Assembly (NCBI GenBank): GCA_016209015.1
Contig: JACQWY010000016.1
Coordinates: 1 to 64,000, forward strand
DNA length: 64,000 nt
Direction of reading: 5' to 3'
Source: Gammaproteobacteria bacterium
GTDB lineage: Bacteria > Pseudomonadota > Gammaproteobacteria > Ga0077536
How positions within the stretch are numbered: the stretch's first letter is position 1; each line of letters opens with the position of its first letter. Below the pieces are notes generated by a model, which searched no databases, was not told the DNA's origin, and saw only the letters and a list, made by a program, of their open reading frames with translations. Below are positions 7,695 to 16,417 of the stretch, one piece after another. The translations under genes were made by a program, and so were the position numbers.

Positions 7695-9374
7695 ATGCGC
7701 TATCCGGGTGTGTTGCGGTCGATTGGAATGATGTGTCTCGTGCTCGCGCCGCTCCTCGCGACCGCGGGCGGCGTGACGGGCGATCGGCTCGCGCGCGGCA
7801 CGGACGACGGCCGAAGCTGGCTCATGTACGGCGGCAATTATCACAACTGGCGCTACAGCCCGCTGAAGGACATCACCGCGGGCAACGTGAAGAAGCTCGC
7901 GGCGGCCTGGATGTTCCAGACCGGCATCCCCGGTCAGCTCGAGGCGGCACCGATCGTCGCTGACGGGGTGCTCTATCTCACGGCCTCGTACAACCACCTC
8001 TTCGCGATGGACGCCGTCACGGGCGCACCGCTCTGGAAATACGAATATCCGCTCCCCGGCGACATCCGCATCTGCTGCGGCCCGACGAACCGCGGCGTCG
8101 CCATCGCCGGCGATCGCGTCTACATGGCGACGCTCGACGCGCATCTCGTCGCGCTCGATCGCCACACCGGCAAGGAGCTCTGGAACATCGCGATGGACGA
8201 CTACAAGGCGGGCTACAGCGCGACCGCCGCGCCGCTCGTCGTGAAGGACATGGTGATCATCGGTGTGGCGTGCGGCGAATACGGCGCGCGCGGTTTCATC
8301 GACGCCTACGACGTCGCGACGGGCACGCGCAAATGGCGGCACTGGACCGTGCCGGCGGCGGGCGAGCCCGGGGTGGAGACCTGGGCCGGGGATTCGTGGA
8401 AGACGGGCGGCGGCCCGGCGTGGGCGACGGGCGCCTACGATCCGAAAGCCGACGTCATCTACTGGGCGGTCGGCAATCCCTCGCCCGACTGGAACGGCGA
8501 CACGCGCCTCGGCGACAATCTCTACACGAACTCGATCCTCGCGCTCGACCCCGCGACCGGCAATCGCAAGTGGCATTTCCAGGCGACGCCGCACGACGTG
8601 TGGGACTACGACGGCAACACCGGCTTCTTCCTCATCGATCAGAAGCGCGACGGCAAGCCGGTCGAGACGCTCGTGCAGCCGAACCGCAACGGCTGGCTCT
8701 ACGTGCTCGACCGCGCCGACGGCCGCTTCCTCCAGGGCACGCAGTACGTCGACAAGCTGAACTGGGCGACGGGCCTCGATCCGAAGGGCCGGCCGATCTT
8801 CGATCCGAAGTACGTGCCGCAGACCGGCGGCAATGCCGACTACATCTGCCCCGGCAACGTCGGCGGCACGAACGGCGCGTTCACCGCGGCCTACAGCCCG
8901 GACACGAAGCTGCTCTACGTGCCGGTCATCGAGAGCTGCGGCAGGATGGAGAAAGGCGACGTCGCGTATTCGAAGGGCGATCCGTTCTGGGCGGGCGGCC
9001 CCGGCAAGATGCACGCCGGCACGAAGGACGCGTACGGTCACCTCTCGGCGCTCGATCCCGCGACGGGCAAGGAGAAGTGGCGCTACCGCGACGAATATCC
9101 GTTCGCCGGCGGGACGCTCGCGACCGCGGGCGGTGTCGTCTTCACCGGCAATCAGCAGGGCTATGCGCTCGCGCTCGACGCGAAGAGCGGCAAGGTGCTG
9201 TGGCGCTTCCAGACCGGTGCGGCGGTGCGCGGCCAGCCGGTGACGTATCGCATCCAGGGCCGGCAGTACGTCGCGGTCGGCAGCGGCGGCGGCGGAATCG
9301 CGATCGCGCTCGTCGGCGAGCCGCCGCTCGCGAATCCCGGCAGCGCGCTCGTGGTGTTCGCGTTGCCGGAGTGA
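7695..9374 (+). CDS. PQQ-dependent alcohol dehydrogenase, lanthanide-type signature
   Basis: Periplasmic quinoprotein of 559 aa with a signal peptide (hydrophobic segment about 8-24, ending LLATAGG) and the eight-bladed propeller repeats of the methanol/ethanol dehydrogenase family. Visible features are the adjacent cysteines C127-C128 forming the ring disulfide over PQQ, metal ligands E195 and N261, and catalytic D304 in WDYDG. D306, two residues after the catalytic aspartate, is the extra ligand typical of lanthanide-dependent enzymes (XoxF, PedH); calcium enzymes have a small residue there. AGGAG lies 8 bp before ATG 7695. No cytochrome c or PQQ-synthesis gene is adjacent. A SoxYZ-like quinoprotein carrier is encoded at 40083. 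The alcohol substrate is unknown. Confidence 0.9.
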   Translation: MRYPGVLRSIGMMCLVLAPLLATAGGVTGDRLARGTDDGRSWLMYGGNYHNWRYSPLKDITAGNVKKLAAAWMFQTGIPGQLEAAPIVADGVLYLTASYNHLFAMDAVTGAPLWKYEYPLPGDIRICCGPTNRGVAIAGDRVYMATLDAHLVALDRHTGKELWNIAMDDYKAGYSATAAPLVVKDMVIIGVACGEYGARGFIDAYDVATGTRKWRHWTVPAAGEPGVETWAGDSWKTGGGPAWATGAYDPKADVIYWAVGNPSPDWNGDTRLGDNLYTNSILALDPATGNRKWHFQATPHDVWDYDGNTGFFLIDQKRDGKPVETLVQPNRNGWLYVLDRADGRFLQGTQYVDKLNWATGLDPKGRPIFDPKYVPQTGGNADYICPGNVGGTNGAFTAAYSPDTKLLYVPVIESCGRMEKGDVAYSKGDPFWAGGPGKMHAGTKDAYGHLSALDPATGKEKWRYRDEYPFAGGTLATAGGVVFTGNQQGYALALDAKSGKVLWRFQTGAAVRGQPVTYRIQGRQYVAVGSGGGGIAIALVGEPPLANPGSALVVFALPE

Positions 9375-9410
9375 GCGCGGCCTGATCGGGCACGTGCCGG
9401 CGTAGTCAGG

Positions 9411-9716
9411 ATGGCTCGCGTCACACCGCTTGCGACCTGCACACTCCTCGCGGTCGATCGCAGCGGCCGCGAGTTCCCCCTCACGCTGGTTGTCGGCGCA
9501 CCCTACGAGACGGGCCCGCAGGAATGGGCCTGTCCCGTCCGGCTCGACGGACTGCCTGCCGATCTCCGCGATCGACACGGCGTCGATTCGTGGCAGGCAC
9601 TGCAGCTCGCGATGCGGCTCCTCGCGCACCTGCTCGGCTGTTTCATCGAAGACGGCGGCAAGCTCCTGTGGCCCGATACGCGGGAGGAGATTGCCGTGGA
9701 GGAGTTGTTCCCGTAA
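9411..9716 (+). CDS. Small hypothetical protein
   Basis: Protein of 101 aa with an N-terminal beta-rich half and a predicted helix containing GVDSWQALQLAMRLL followed by the acidic tail EEIAVEELFP. There is no signal peptide or membrane segment. The WACPVRLDGL...GVDSWQAL pattern is reminiscent of small uncharacterised DUF6968-type proteins, but I cannot confirm this. Codon use matches the neighbours. It begins 36 bp after the PQQ dehydrogenase stop on the same strand and could be co-transcribed. No function is assigned. Confidence 0.6.
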   Translation: MARVTPLATCTLLAVDRSGREFPLTLVVGAPYETGPQEWACPVRLDGLPADLRDRHGVDSWQALQLAMRLLAHLLGCFIEDGGKLLWPDTREEIAVEELFP

Positions 9717-9739
9717 GCGAGAGTGGGCGGAGGTCTCAC

Positions 9740-9919
9740 GGCCGGGGTCTGACCCCTGTGGGTAACTCGCGCGTCGAACGATCCACCCCGGCGCGACGTC
9801 ACTGCGCGGGTTATCCATGCGGGTCTCGCGGCCGGGGTCTGACCCGTGTGGATAACTCGCGCGTCGAACGATCGACTCCGGCACGACGTCACTGCGCGGG
9901 TTATCCATGCGGGTCATAC
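9740..9919. repeat. Two tandem 90-bp imperfect repeat units
   Basis: GCCGGGGTCTGACCC starts at 9741 and again at 9831, and the rest of the 90-bp unit is conserved with about ten changes. Each unit has internal dyad symmetry (TGGATAACTCGCGC against GCGCGGGTTATCCA). A reverse-oriented GGGTCATACCCCGG closes the array. The unit resembles REP-type sequences. It lies in the 455-bp gap before the OmpA-like gene. Confidence 0.8.
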
Positions 9920-9986
9920 CCCGGCTTCCCGAGCGCGGAACGAAGGGAAGAGCAGCCACGGCCCCGGCAACCCCGGCGAACTCCGC

Positions 9987-10021
9987 GACCGATGCGCCTC
10001 CTTCGTCGGCACATCCTATGA
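9987..10021. repeat. Copy of dispersed GATGCGCCTCCT...CATCCTAT motif
   Basis: GATGCGCCTCCTTCGTCGGC followed by ACATCCTAT occurs here and again near 34379, 34513 and, degenerate, 34671. An inverted copy lies near 34237. The rest of 9922-10171 shows no gene and must contain the promoter of the downstream lipoprotein. Confidence 0.65.
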
Positions 10022-10171
10022 GACTGTCCGTCCCCTGCCGCGCCCGCCTCCGTCCTACACATCTCGTCCGGCGGCCGCTACACGCCACGCCCCCGTTGCG
10101 CTACTTCTGTCGTATCGAACAACGGCAAGGTCGGCGTCTCGTGATGGCCGACCGATAGCGAGGTGCACGCC

Positions 10172-10831
10172 ATGACGAAACCAGCCACCACGACAATCTT
10201 CGCCGCCGCCCTCCTGCTCGGCGGCTGCGCGAACATGACGGAAGGACAACGCCAGACCGCGCAGGGCGGCGGCATCGGTGCGGCGACGGGCGCGGTGCTC
10301 GGCGCAATCGCGGGCGGTGGTCAGGGCGCGGCGATCGGCGCGGGCGTGGGCGGCGCGCTCGGCGCGGGCGGCGGTTATCTGTGGAGCCGCCACATGCAGG
10401 AGCAGAAGCAGGCGATGCAGGCGGCGACGGCAGGCACGGGCGTCGCCGTCACGCAGACGACGAACAACGAGTTGAAGCTCGACATCCCGAGCGATCTCTC
10501 TTTCGACACGGGCAGGTCCGACGTGAAACCGGATCTCCGGCCCGTGCTCGACCGCCTCGCGCAGACCCTGCAGGCGAATCCCGTGACGAACGTGCGCATC
10601 GTCGGCCACACCGACAACACGGGTGGCGACGCGGTGAACGATCCGCTGTCCGTCGAGCGCGCGGCCGCCGTGCGCAGCTATCTCATCGAACGCGGCATCG
10701 CGGGCACGCGCCTCACGACGGTCGGCCGCGGCTCGCACGAACCCGCCGCGGACAATTCGACGGTGGAGGGCCGTGCGAAGAACCGGCGCGTCGAGGTGTT
10801 CGTCGCGGAGCAGGCGACCGCGGTGCGCTAG
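10172..10831 (+). CDS. OmpA-family lipoprotein with glycine zipper
   Basis: Protein of 219 aa. A lipoprotein signal peptide ends in the lipobox LLGGC. Next comes a long glycine-zipper segment (GGGIGAATGAVLGAIAGGG and similar), then an OmpA C-terminal domain with VGHTDNTGG and NRRVEVF, the peptidoglycan-binding fold of Pal/YiaD-type proteins. It is likely an outer-membrane-anchored protein tethering envelope to cell wall. A GTG nine bases upstream is also in frame; ATG 10172 is preferred because AGCGAGG lies at a suitable distance. It is monocistronic, followed by a long hairpin. Confidence 0.88.
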   Translation: MTKPATTTIFAAALLLGGCANMTEGQRQTAQGGGIGAATGAVLGAIAGGGQGAAIGAGVGGALGAGGGYLWSRHMQEQKQAMQAATAGTGVAVTQTTNNELKLDIPSDLSFDTGRSDVKPDLRPVLDRLAQTLQANPVTNVRIVGHTDNTGGDAVNDPLSVERAAAVRSYLIERGIAGTRLTTVGRGSHEPAADNSTVEGRAKNRRVEVFVAEQATAVR

Positions 10832-10842
10832 CCTGATGCGGA

Positions 10843-10895
10843 ACGGAGGCGGATGAATGCGCGCTGAATTCCGCGCGCATTCGTTCCGTCTCCGT
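10843..10895 (+). terminator. Long hairpin after OmpA-like gene
   Basis: ACGGAGGCGGATGAATGCGCG pairs with CGCGCATTCGTTCCGTCTCCGT around a 7-8-nt loop, with one bulge. There is no clear T tract, so it may terminate weakly or be a repeat remnant. Confidence 0.5.
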
Positions 10896-11021
10896 GACGG
10901 GTGCGGGAGATCCGCGATGAAAGTGCCGCGTAGTGCCGCCCGCGGGGAACTCGGGCGCCGGGTTCGTCTCAAACCGGACAGCCTGCACTGGTGCCCTCCC
11001 CACTCGAACGGAAGACTGACG

Positions 11022-11669
11022 ATGCACATCCCGACATTGTTTCGCACCGCGCTCGCGGCCGTCCTCGCCTGCCTGCTCGGCGCGAGCTCCGCCTACGCCA
11101 CGAACCAGCCCGACGCGGCAGGCGCCCAGACGATGCTCTCCGCGGTCCAGCGCGACATGGTCGCCGCGCTCCAGGATCCCGCGGCGCACGGCGACCAGAC
11201 GGCGATCGAGAAGCTAGTCAACCGTCTGCTCGTGCCGCATGTCGATCTCGATCGCGCCTCGATCCTCGTGCTCGGCGATCACTGGCGTAACGCGACGCCC
11301 GAACAGCGCGCACGCTTCGTGGACGAGTTCAGGAGCTTCCTCGTACGCTTCTATTCCGGAGCGCTCGCGAGCTACGTCAAATCGAACGCGGTACCGGCGG
11401 ACGTGATCAGATTCGACCGTCCGCCCGCGCTGCAGAGCGAGACGCAGGCGCTCGTGCATTCGGTCGTGCGCCAGGACGACGGCAAGACCGTGCCCGTCGA
11501 GTACCGCCTGTACTGGAGCGACGGCTGGAGAGTCATCGACGTCTCCGTCGGCGGCATCAGCATCGCACGCAACTACCGCAGCCAGTTCGCCTCGCGCGTC
11601 GCGCAGGTCGGCATGGACGGCCTGATCGCCGAGCTCGCGCAGCGCAACGGGGAGCAGGCGGCGCGGTGA
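11022..11669 (+). CDS. MlaC/Ttg2D-family phospholipid-binding protein
   Basis: Protein of 215 aa with a signal peptide (hydrophobic core LAAVLACLLGASSAYA), then the MlaC fold: AIEKLVNRLLVPHVDLDRAS, WRNATPEQRARFVDEFRSFLVRFYSGAL and a central beta-sheet region with WRVIDVSVGGISIARNYRSQF. MlaC proteins carry phospholipids across the periplasm between the MlaA-OmpC complex and the MlaFEDB transporter. Here no mlaE, mlaF or mlaD is adjacent, so it is a solitary paralogue. ATG 11022 has GGAAG upstream; an open frame extends further upstream but is non-secretory. It is convergent with the amidohydrolase gene. Confidence 0.87.
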   Translation: MHIPTLFRTALAAVLACLLGASSAYATNQPDAAGAQTMLSAVQRDMVAALQDPAAHGDQTAIEKLVNRLLVPHVDLDRASILVLGDHWRNATPEQRARFVDEFRSFLVRFYSGALASYVKSNAVPADVIRFDRPPALQSETQALVHSVVRQDDGKTVPVEYRLYWSDGWRVIDVSVGGISIARNYRSQFASRVAQVGMDGLIAELAQRNGEQAAR

Positions 11670-11681
11670 GGTTTGTTCGCA

Positions 11682-11790
11682 GGTCCGAGTAAGTCCGATT
11701 AGCCGCAGGCGTAATCGGACGCTCCTCCCGCGATGACACCCCGCCCGCCCGCCGAACGTCCGATTACGCCTGCGGCTAATCGGACCTCCG
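11682..11790. repeat. TAGGTCCG-type palindromic pair between convergent genes (family A)
   Basis: Two complementary hairpin segments, GTCCGATTA...TAATCGGAC at 11693-11720 and its inverted copy at 11757-11785, are separated by about 35 bp. The arrangement matches 6109-6252. It lies between the convergent mlaC and amidohydrolase genes, so it can serve as a bidirectional terminator. Positions 11791-11869 show nothing else. Confidence 0.8.
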
Positions 11791-11869
11791 GCGCGCCGAG
11801 ACCGTCGAAGCGAAGAAAGCCCGAGCGTGAATCCGAAGACCACGATCGATCCGTCGCCGGCCCCTCCCC

Positions 11870-13258
11870 TCACGCCGCCTTGTAACCCGGCGGCAGCGTA
11901 CTGCGATCGCGGGCGATCGCGGCGTTGACGTGCTCGTGTGATTCCATGATGAGCCGGCGCGCCCGTGCCATGTCCGCGACGAGCCGGCCGTGACGTTTCA
12001 GACAGCGCCCGGCGACGAACACGCTGTCGACGTTGCCCGGATGCGCGTGCAGGAGCAGCGTGGCGCCGGCATCGTGCAGCGGCATGGTGTTGATGTCGTC
12101 GAGACGGACGAGGATGAGGTCCGCGTCCTTGCCCTTCGTCAGCGTTCCGACGCGATCCGCGAGACCGAGCGCCGCTGCGGCGTTCACGGTCATCGCGCGC
12201 AGCATGTCCGCGGTGCGCAGCGTGAGATCCTCGTGACCGTGCTTGCGCCCGAGGCTCTGCGCACATTCGAGCATGCGCTCCGTCTGCAGGCCGAGGCGCG
12301 CCTGGGCGAGCAGATCGCCGCTGTTGTTCGAGATGATGTCGCAGCCGAACGTCGGCCGTCCGCCGAGGCGGCTGAAGCGGCCGATCACCGAAGGACCCAT
12401 CGACATCTGCATCTCGGTCTCCGGCGTCGAGGAGATCCAGCCGCCGGTGTCGGCGATGCGTTTGATCTCCTCGTCGCTCGAGAGGTTCGAGTGGACGAAC
12501 AGGAGATCCGGACCGAGCAGGCCATGACGATCCATGAGCGCGACTTCCGGATCGCGCTCCGGGAATTCCCAGGTGTTCGAGTGGACCGAGATCGGCAGGC
12601 CGAGCTCGCGCGCCGCGCGGATCTCCGCGGCCAGGCGCTCGATGCCGCAGATCGGCAGATCCGAGGTCGCGACGCCGAGTGTCACGAGCCCGCCCGTGAC
12701 GGGAAAGCGCGTGGCGGCGACACGCTGCAGATCGGCCAGGCGATCCTCGAAACGCTTGAACGGCGGGACGTCGAGCGGGACCTCGTTGAAGCCGTAGCCG
12801 AACACCGCGCGGGCGCCGGCGTCGATGAGCCCGTCGAGCGCGGCATCCGCGTGCGCCGGGGAGTTCACGCAATGCGAGAAGTCCCACACCGCCGTGATGC
12901 CGGCATTGATCGCTTCCAGCATGCCGACGTAGTTGCCGGTGCGGATGTCCTCCGGGCGGTAGACGCGCGCACGCAGGAAGCGGATCTCGCGCATGTAGCC
13001 CTTGAGCGTCTCGTCGTGGGTCACGCCGCGCAACGCGGTCTGCCAGACGTGGCGATGCGTGTCGATGAGGCCCGGCATGACGAGACAGTCGCTCGCCTCG
13101 ACGAGCTCGGCGTCCGGGGCGTTGATGCGCGCGGCGACGAGCGCAATCCTGCCGTTCTCGATCAGCACGTCGCCCGTGAACGTGCTGCCGAACGCGCCGT
13201 CGCGCTCGTCGAGCGTCATCACCGTGCCGCCTTTGATGAGAGTCTTGTGGTCAGCCAT
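11870..13258 (-). CDS. Amidohydrolase-superfamily metal hydrolase
   Basis: Cytosolic protein of 462 aa of the TRZ/ATZ/SsnA-like deaminase-chlorohydrolase group. Metal ligands are visible as H-x-H in DTHRHVW, histidines in ISVHSNTW and LFVHSN, and the aspartate of FGCDI. These enzymes hydrolyse C-N or C-Cl bonds on (often heterocyclic) substrates. ATG 13258 is preceded by GGAGG. It is the last gene of a minus-strand group (LysR, cyclase, HisD-like, SDR), with 47 bp between it and the SDR. This suggests a catabolic pathway in which it releases a substrate or ammonia. The substrate cannot be inferred. Confidence 0.87.
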   Translation of the reverse strand: MADHKTLIKGGTVMTLDERDGAFGSTFTGDVLIENGRIALVAARINAPDAELVEASDCLVMPGLIDTHRHVWQTALRGVTHDETLKGYMREIRFLRARVYRPEDIRTGNYVGMLEAINAGITAVWDFSHCVNSPAHADAALDGLIDAGARAVFGYGFNEVPLDVPPFKRFEDRLADLQRVAATRFPVTGGLVTLGVATSDLPICGIERLAAEIRAARELGLPISVHSNTWEFPERDPEVALMDRHGLLGPDLLFVHSNLSSDEEIKRIADTGGWISSTPETEMQMSMGPSVIGRFSRLGGRPTFGCDIISNNSGDLLAQARLGLQTERMLECAQSLGRKHGHEDLTLRTADMLRAMTVNAAAALGLADRVGTLTKGKDADLILVRLDDINTMPLHDAGATLLLHAHPGNVDSVFVAGRCLKRHGRLVADMARARRLIMESHEHVNAAIARDRSTLPPGYKAA

Positions 13259-13305
13259 GGTCACACCTCCGGATCGTCGTTGTATATTCGTGATCTTCGA
13301 TCGAT

Positions 13306-14067
13306 TCAGTTCAACGGTCGCCCGCCGTCCACCGGAATGATCACGCCCGTCGAATAGGGCAGACCCACGGCCGCGGAGAGCACCGCGAGCCCCACTTCCT
13401 CCGGCGTCGCGAGCCTGCCGAGCGCGGAGCGCGCGGCCTGCTCGTCGCGCCACCGGCGATCGAGCCCCTGCACGAAGGCCGTGTCGACGAGGCCCGGCGA
13501 CACGGAGACGACGCGGATGTGCGGCGCGAGCGCGCGGGCGAGCGACATCGTCAGGCTGTCGAGCGCGGCTTTCGACGCGCAGTACATGACGTTGCTGCCC
13601 ATCGCGGTCCGTCCGGCGATGGACGAGATGTTCACGACGAGTGCGCCCTCGTTGCGCATCAGCAGAGCTCTGAACGCGCGCACGGTCGCGAACGCGCCGC
13701 GCACGTTCGTCGTGAGGATCGTGTCGATGAGCGCGTCGTCGAGCTCGTCGAGATCTGCGTGCGGCACGAACTTCGTCGTGCCCGCGCAGTTCACGAGCAG
13801 ATCGCAGCGGCCATAGGCTTCGTCGACCGCGGCGGCGCACAGGCCGAGCGCCGCACTGTCCGTCACCGGCGCGCGGGCCGCGAGATGCGGACCGCCCGGG
13901 AGCTTCGCGGCGAGCTCGCGCGCCTCGCGCTCCGAGCTCCGATAGCCGACGATGACGCGCGCGCCGGCCTCGGCGAGCATGCGGCAGAGCGTGGCGCCGA
14001 TGCCGCCGGCGCCGCCGGTCACCAGCGCGACCCTGCCCTCGAGACTGCCGCGATAACTCCAGCTCAT
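13306..14067 (-). CDS. Short-chain dehydrogenase/reductase
   Basis: Protein of 253 aa with the classical SDR pattern: cofactor loop TGGAGGIGA near residue 18, NCAG, catalytic serine in NISSIAG, YCASK (Tyr and Lys of the active site) and SPGLVDT. The YRSS sequence after the second beta strand is compatible with NADP preference. Its ATG overlaps the stop of the upstream HisD-like gene by 4 bp (ATGA), so the two are translationally coupled and probably act in the same pathway on a hydroxylated intermediate. Confidence 0.92.
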   Translation of the reverse strand: MSWSYRGSLEGRVALVTGGAGGIGATLCRMLAEAGARVIVGYRSSEREARELAAKLPGGPHLAARAPVTDSAALGLCAAAVDEAYGRCDLLVNCAGTTKFVPHADLDELDDALIDTILTTNVRGAFATVRAFRALLMRNEGALVVNISSIAGRTAMGSNVMYCASKAALDSLTMSLARALAPHIRVVSVSPGLVDTAFVQGLDRRWRDEQAARSALGRLATPEEVGLAVLSAAVGLPYSTGVIIPVDGGRPLN

Positions 14068-15347
14068 GCCTCGCCTCCGAAGCGCCGGACGCGGATCGCC
14101 GCCTGCTCGCGATGGCCCGCGAAGTGCTCGAGCTCGCAGAGCCGCGCGCACACTTCGCCGATCTTGCGCGAGGCCTCTTCGGTGAGGATGCGCTGGTAGG
14201 TATGCGTCTTCAGGAACTTCCCGACCCACAGCCCGCCCGTGTAGCGGCCGGCGCGGCACGTCGGCAGCGTGTGGTTCGTGCCGATCACCTTGTCGCCGTA
14301 GGAGACGTTCGTGAGCGGGCCGAGGAAGAGCGCACCGTAGCCCGTCATGCGTTCCAGGAACCAGTCGGGATCGGCCGTCATCACCTGCACATGTTCCGAG
14401 CAGATGCGCTCGGCCTCGCCGAGCAGCTCCTCGCGCGTGTCGCAGAGGATGATCTCGCCGTAGTCGCGCCATGCGACGGAGGCGACGGGCGCGGTCTCGA
14501 GGCGCGCGAGCACGGTCTCGATCGCCCCCGGCAGCGCTTCGGCGATCGTACGGCTCGTGGTGAGGCAGATCGCCGGCGAGCTCGGGCCGTGCTCGGCCTG
14601 GCCGAGCAGATCGACCGCGACGAGCTCGGCGTCGACGGTGTCGTCGCAGACGACGAGCGTCTCCGTCGGACCCGCCGGCAGATCGATGCCGACGCGGCCG
14701 AAGAGCTGGCGCTTCGCTTCCGCCACATAGGCGTTGCCGGGGCCGACGAGCATGTCGACGGGTGCGATCGAGTCCGTGCCGATCGCCATCGCGGCGATCG
14801 CCTGCACGCCGCCGAGACAGTGGATCTCGTCCGCCCCGCCGAGTGCCATCGCCGCGATTACCGCTGCCGGCAGCCGCCCTTCGTACGGCGGCGTGCAGGC
14901 GATGATGCGCTTCACGCCCGCGACGCGTGCCGTCACGATGCTCATGTGCGCGGAGGCGAGCAGCGGATACTTGCCGCCCGGCACGTAGCAGCCGATGGCG
15001 TTCACTGGAATGTTGCGATGTCCGAGCACGACGCCCGGCAGCGTCTCGACCTCGACGTCGCGGAGGCTCAATTTCTGGATCTGCGCGAAGCGGCGGATCT
15101 GCGTCTGCGCGAACTCGATGTCGGCGCGCGCCTGCGGCGTGAGCCCGGCGATGCAGCCGTCGATCTCGGCCTGCGTCAGCCGGAATGTCTCCGGAGCCCA
15201 GCGATCGAACTGTCGGGAATAGCGGCGCACGGCCGCGTCGCCGTCCTTCTCGACGTCGGCGATGATGGTCTCGACGGCGGCCCGCACCTCGGCATCGGCG
15301 GCGCGGCGATCGGCGGCCGGTTTCGCGGTCTTGAGATTCCTGATCAT
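14064..15347 (-). CDS. HisD-family dehydrogenase, probably catabolic
   Basis: Protein of 427 aa with the histidinol dehydrogenase fold. Retained features include the zinc ligand pair in GQAEHG, catalytic Glu-His in SEHVQ, the aspartate in YGDKVIG and a C-terminal histidine in FAGHREQ, so an NAD-linked oxidation of an alcohol is likely. The GTNHTLPT...[11 protein letters not shown] segment differs from the biosynthetic HisD and is typical of catabolic homologues such as sulfopropanediol 3-dehydrogenase HpsN (recalled, not checked). No other his genes are nearby; it lies between a cyclase-family gene (22 bp) and an overlapping SDR. A role in histidine synthesis is therefore unlikely. Confidence 0.85.
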   Translation of the reverse strand: MIRNLKTAKPAADRRAADAEVRAAVETIIADVEKDGDAAVRRYSRQFDRWAPETFRLTQAEIDGCIAGLTPQARADIEFAQTQIRRFAQIQKLSLRDVEVETLPGVVLGHRNIPVNAIGCYVPGGKYPLLASAHMSIVTARVAGVKRIIACTPPYEGRLPAAVIAAMALGGADEIHCLGGVQAIAAMAIGTDSIAPVDMLVGPGNAYVAEAKRQLFGRVGIDLPAGPTETLVVCDDTVDAELVAVDLLGQAEHGPSSPAICLTTSRTIAEALPGAIETVLARLETAPVASVAWRDYGEIILCDTREELLGEAERICSEHVQVMTADPDWFLERMTGYGALFLGPLTNVSYGDKVIGTNHTLPTCRAGRYTGGLWVGKFLKTHTYQRILTEEASRKIGEVCARLCELEHFAGHREQAAIRVRRFGGEA

Positions 15348-15369
15348 GGGATTCCTCGTTTGATGGGCC

Positions 15370-16338
15370 TTATTTGATGGCGATGGGGTTGATGGGCGAT
15401 CCGACGGCGCCCGTGATCGGCAGCGGCGGCGCGCAGAAGAAGAATTCGTAGACGCGATCCTCCGCACAGTCGGCCGCGAGCTCCTCGACGAAGAAAATCT
15501 CGCCCATGGAAATCCCGATCTTCGGGATCACCACCCAGTGCCAGGGTTGCGAGGCCTGCGTCGTTTCGTTCGGTCGCACTTCGCAGCCCCAGGTGTCGGT
15601 GCAGATCGCGGCGATCTCGTGGCGATGGATCCACTCCGCGGTCTCGAACGCGAGACCGGGCGCGTCGCCGCCGGCATAGCCGCCCCATTCGCCGCAGGCG
15701 AGACGGCTCGCCATCTGGCCGGTCCTCACGATCACGAAATCGCCGCGCCGGATGGCCGTACCCTGCGCCGCGGCGGTGGCATCGAGATCCGCGCTCGTGA
15801 TCGCCATGCCGTCCTCGAGATGCGGGAGGCCGAGATGACGGGCGACGTCGAGCAGCACACCGCGTCCGACCATCTTCGCCTTCACCTTCTCGATGCCGTT
15901 CTTCTGCGCGCCGTTCGTGTCGACGAGGCGCGCGTCGTAGCCGTTCCACATGCGATCGCCGTAGAAGATGTGACCGAGCGCGTCCCATTGCGTCCCGCAC
16001 TGGAGCGGCATGCTCACGGCGTCGTCCGCGTAACGCAGGCCGCCCGCGTCCTGGTTGCCGGCGACCGCGTCCGTGCCCGTCGCGAGCATGGTGTGGATCG
16101 GATTGTAGCGGTTGCCCCACAGCCCGCGCTGCGGGCCGTGGCGATTGAACTCGAGCGCGAGCGAGAATACGCGGCCCCGGCGGATGAGGCCGGCAGCGCC
16201 GATCACGTCTTCCGGCGCGATGAAGTTCAGCGTGCCGATTTCGTCGTCCTGCCCCCAGCGTCCCCAGTTGCTGCACCGTTCGGCGACGGCGTGCAGATGC
16301 TCGAGATCGAACGGGGCTTCGGCGTGGTGTCGCGGCAT
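15370..16338 (-). CDS. Cyclase-family metal hydrolase
   Basis: Protein of 322 aa of the cyclase/kynurenine-formamidase-like family. The metal motif appears as [10 protein letters not shown], the variant of HxGTHxDxPxH seen in the larger ~320-aa subfamily, with Asp and the final His kept. [11 protein letters not shown] and [21 protein letters not shown] are also family-typical. Members hydrolyse amides, lactones or cyclic ketones. ATG 16338 follows GGGAGGAG. It is the first structural gene after the LysR regulator (79 bp gap) and probably opens a ring or lactone for the downstream dehydrogenases. Confidence 0.85.
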   Translation of the reverse strand: MPRHHAEAPFDLEHLHAVAERCSNWGRWGQDDEIGTLNFIAPEDVIGAAGLIRRGRVFSLALEFNRHGPQRGLWGNRYNPIHTMLATGTDAVAGNQDAGGLRYADDAVSMPLQCGTQWDALGHIFYGDRMWNGYDARLVDTNGAQKNGIEKVKAKMVGRGVLLDVARHLGLPHLEDGMAITSADLDATAAAQGTAIRRGDFVIVRTGQMASRLACGEWGGYAGGDAPGLAFETAEWIHRHEIAAICTDTWGCEVRPNETTQASQPWHWVVIPKIGISMGEIFFVEELAADCAEDRVYEFFFCAPPLPITGAVGSPINPIAIK

Positions 16339-16417
16339 CGTGGGCTCCTCCCGGCGTGGTGTGGAGAGGAGTCTAGGGCGCGGCCGCGGCGCGCGGCCAA
16401 TTCCGATTTTGGCTGGC

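Noticed and set aside
14064-15347. Assignment as the biosynthetic histidinol dehydrogenase hisD
   Set aside because: Context is a catabolic cluster with no other his genes, and the C-terminal motif differs from biosynthetic HisD.
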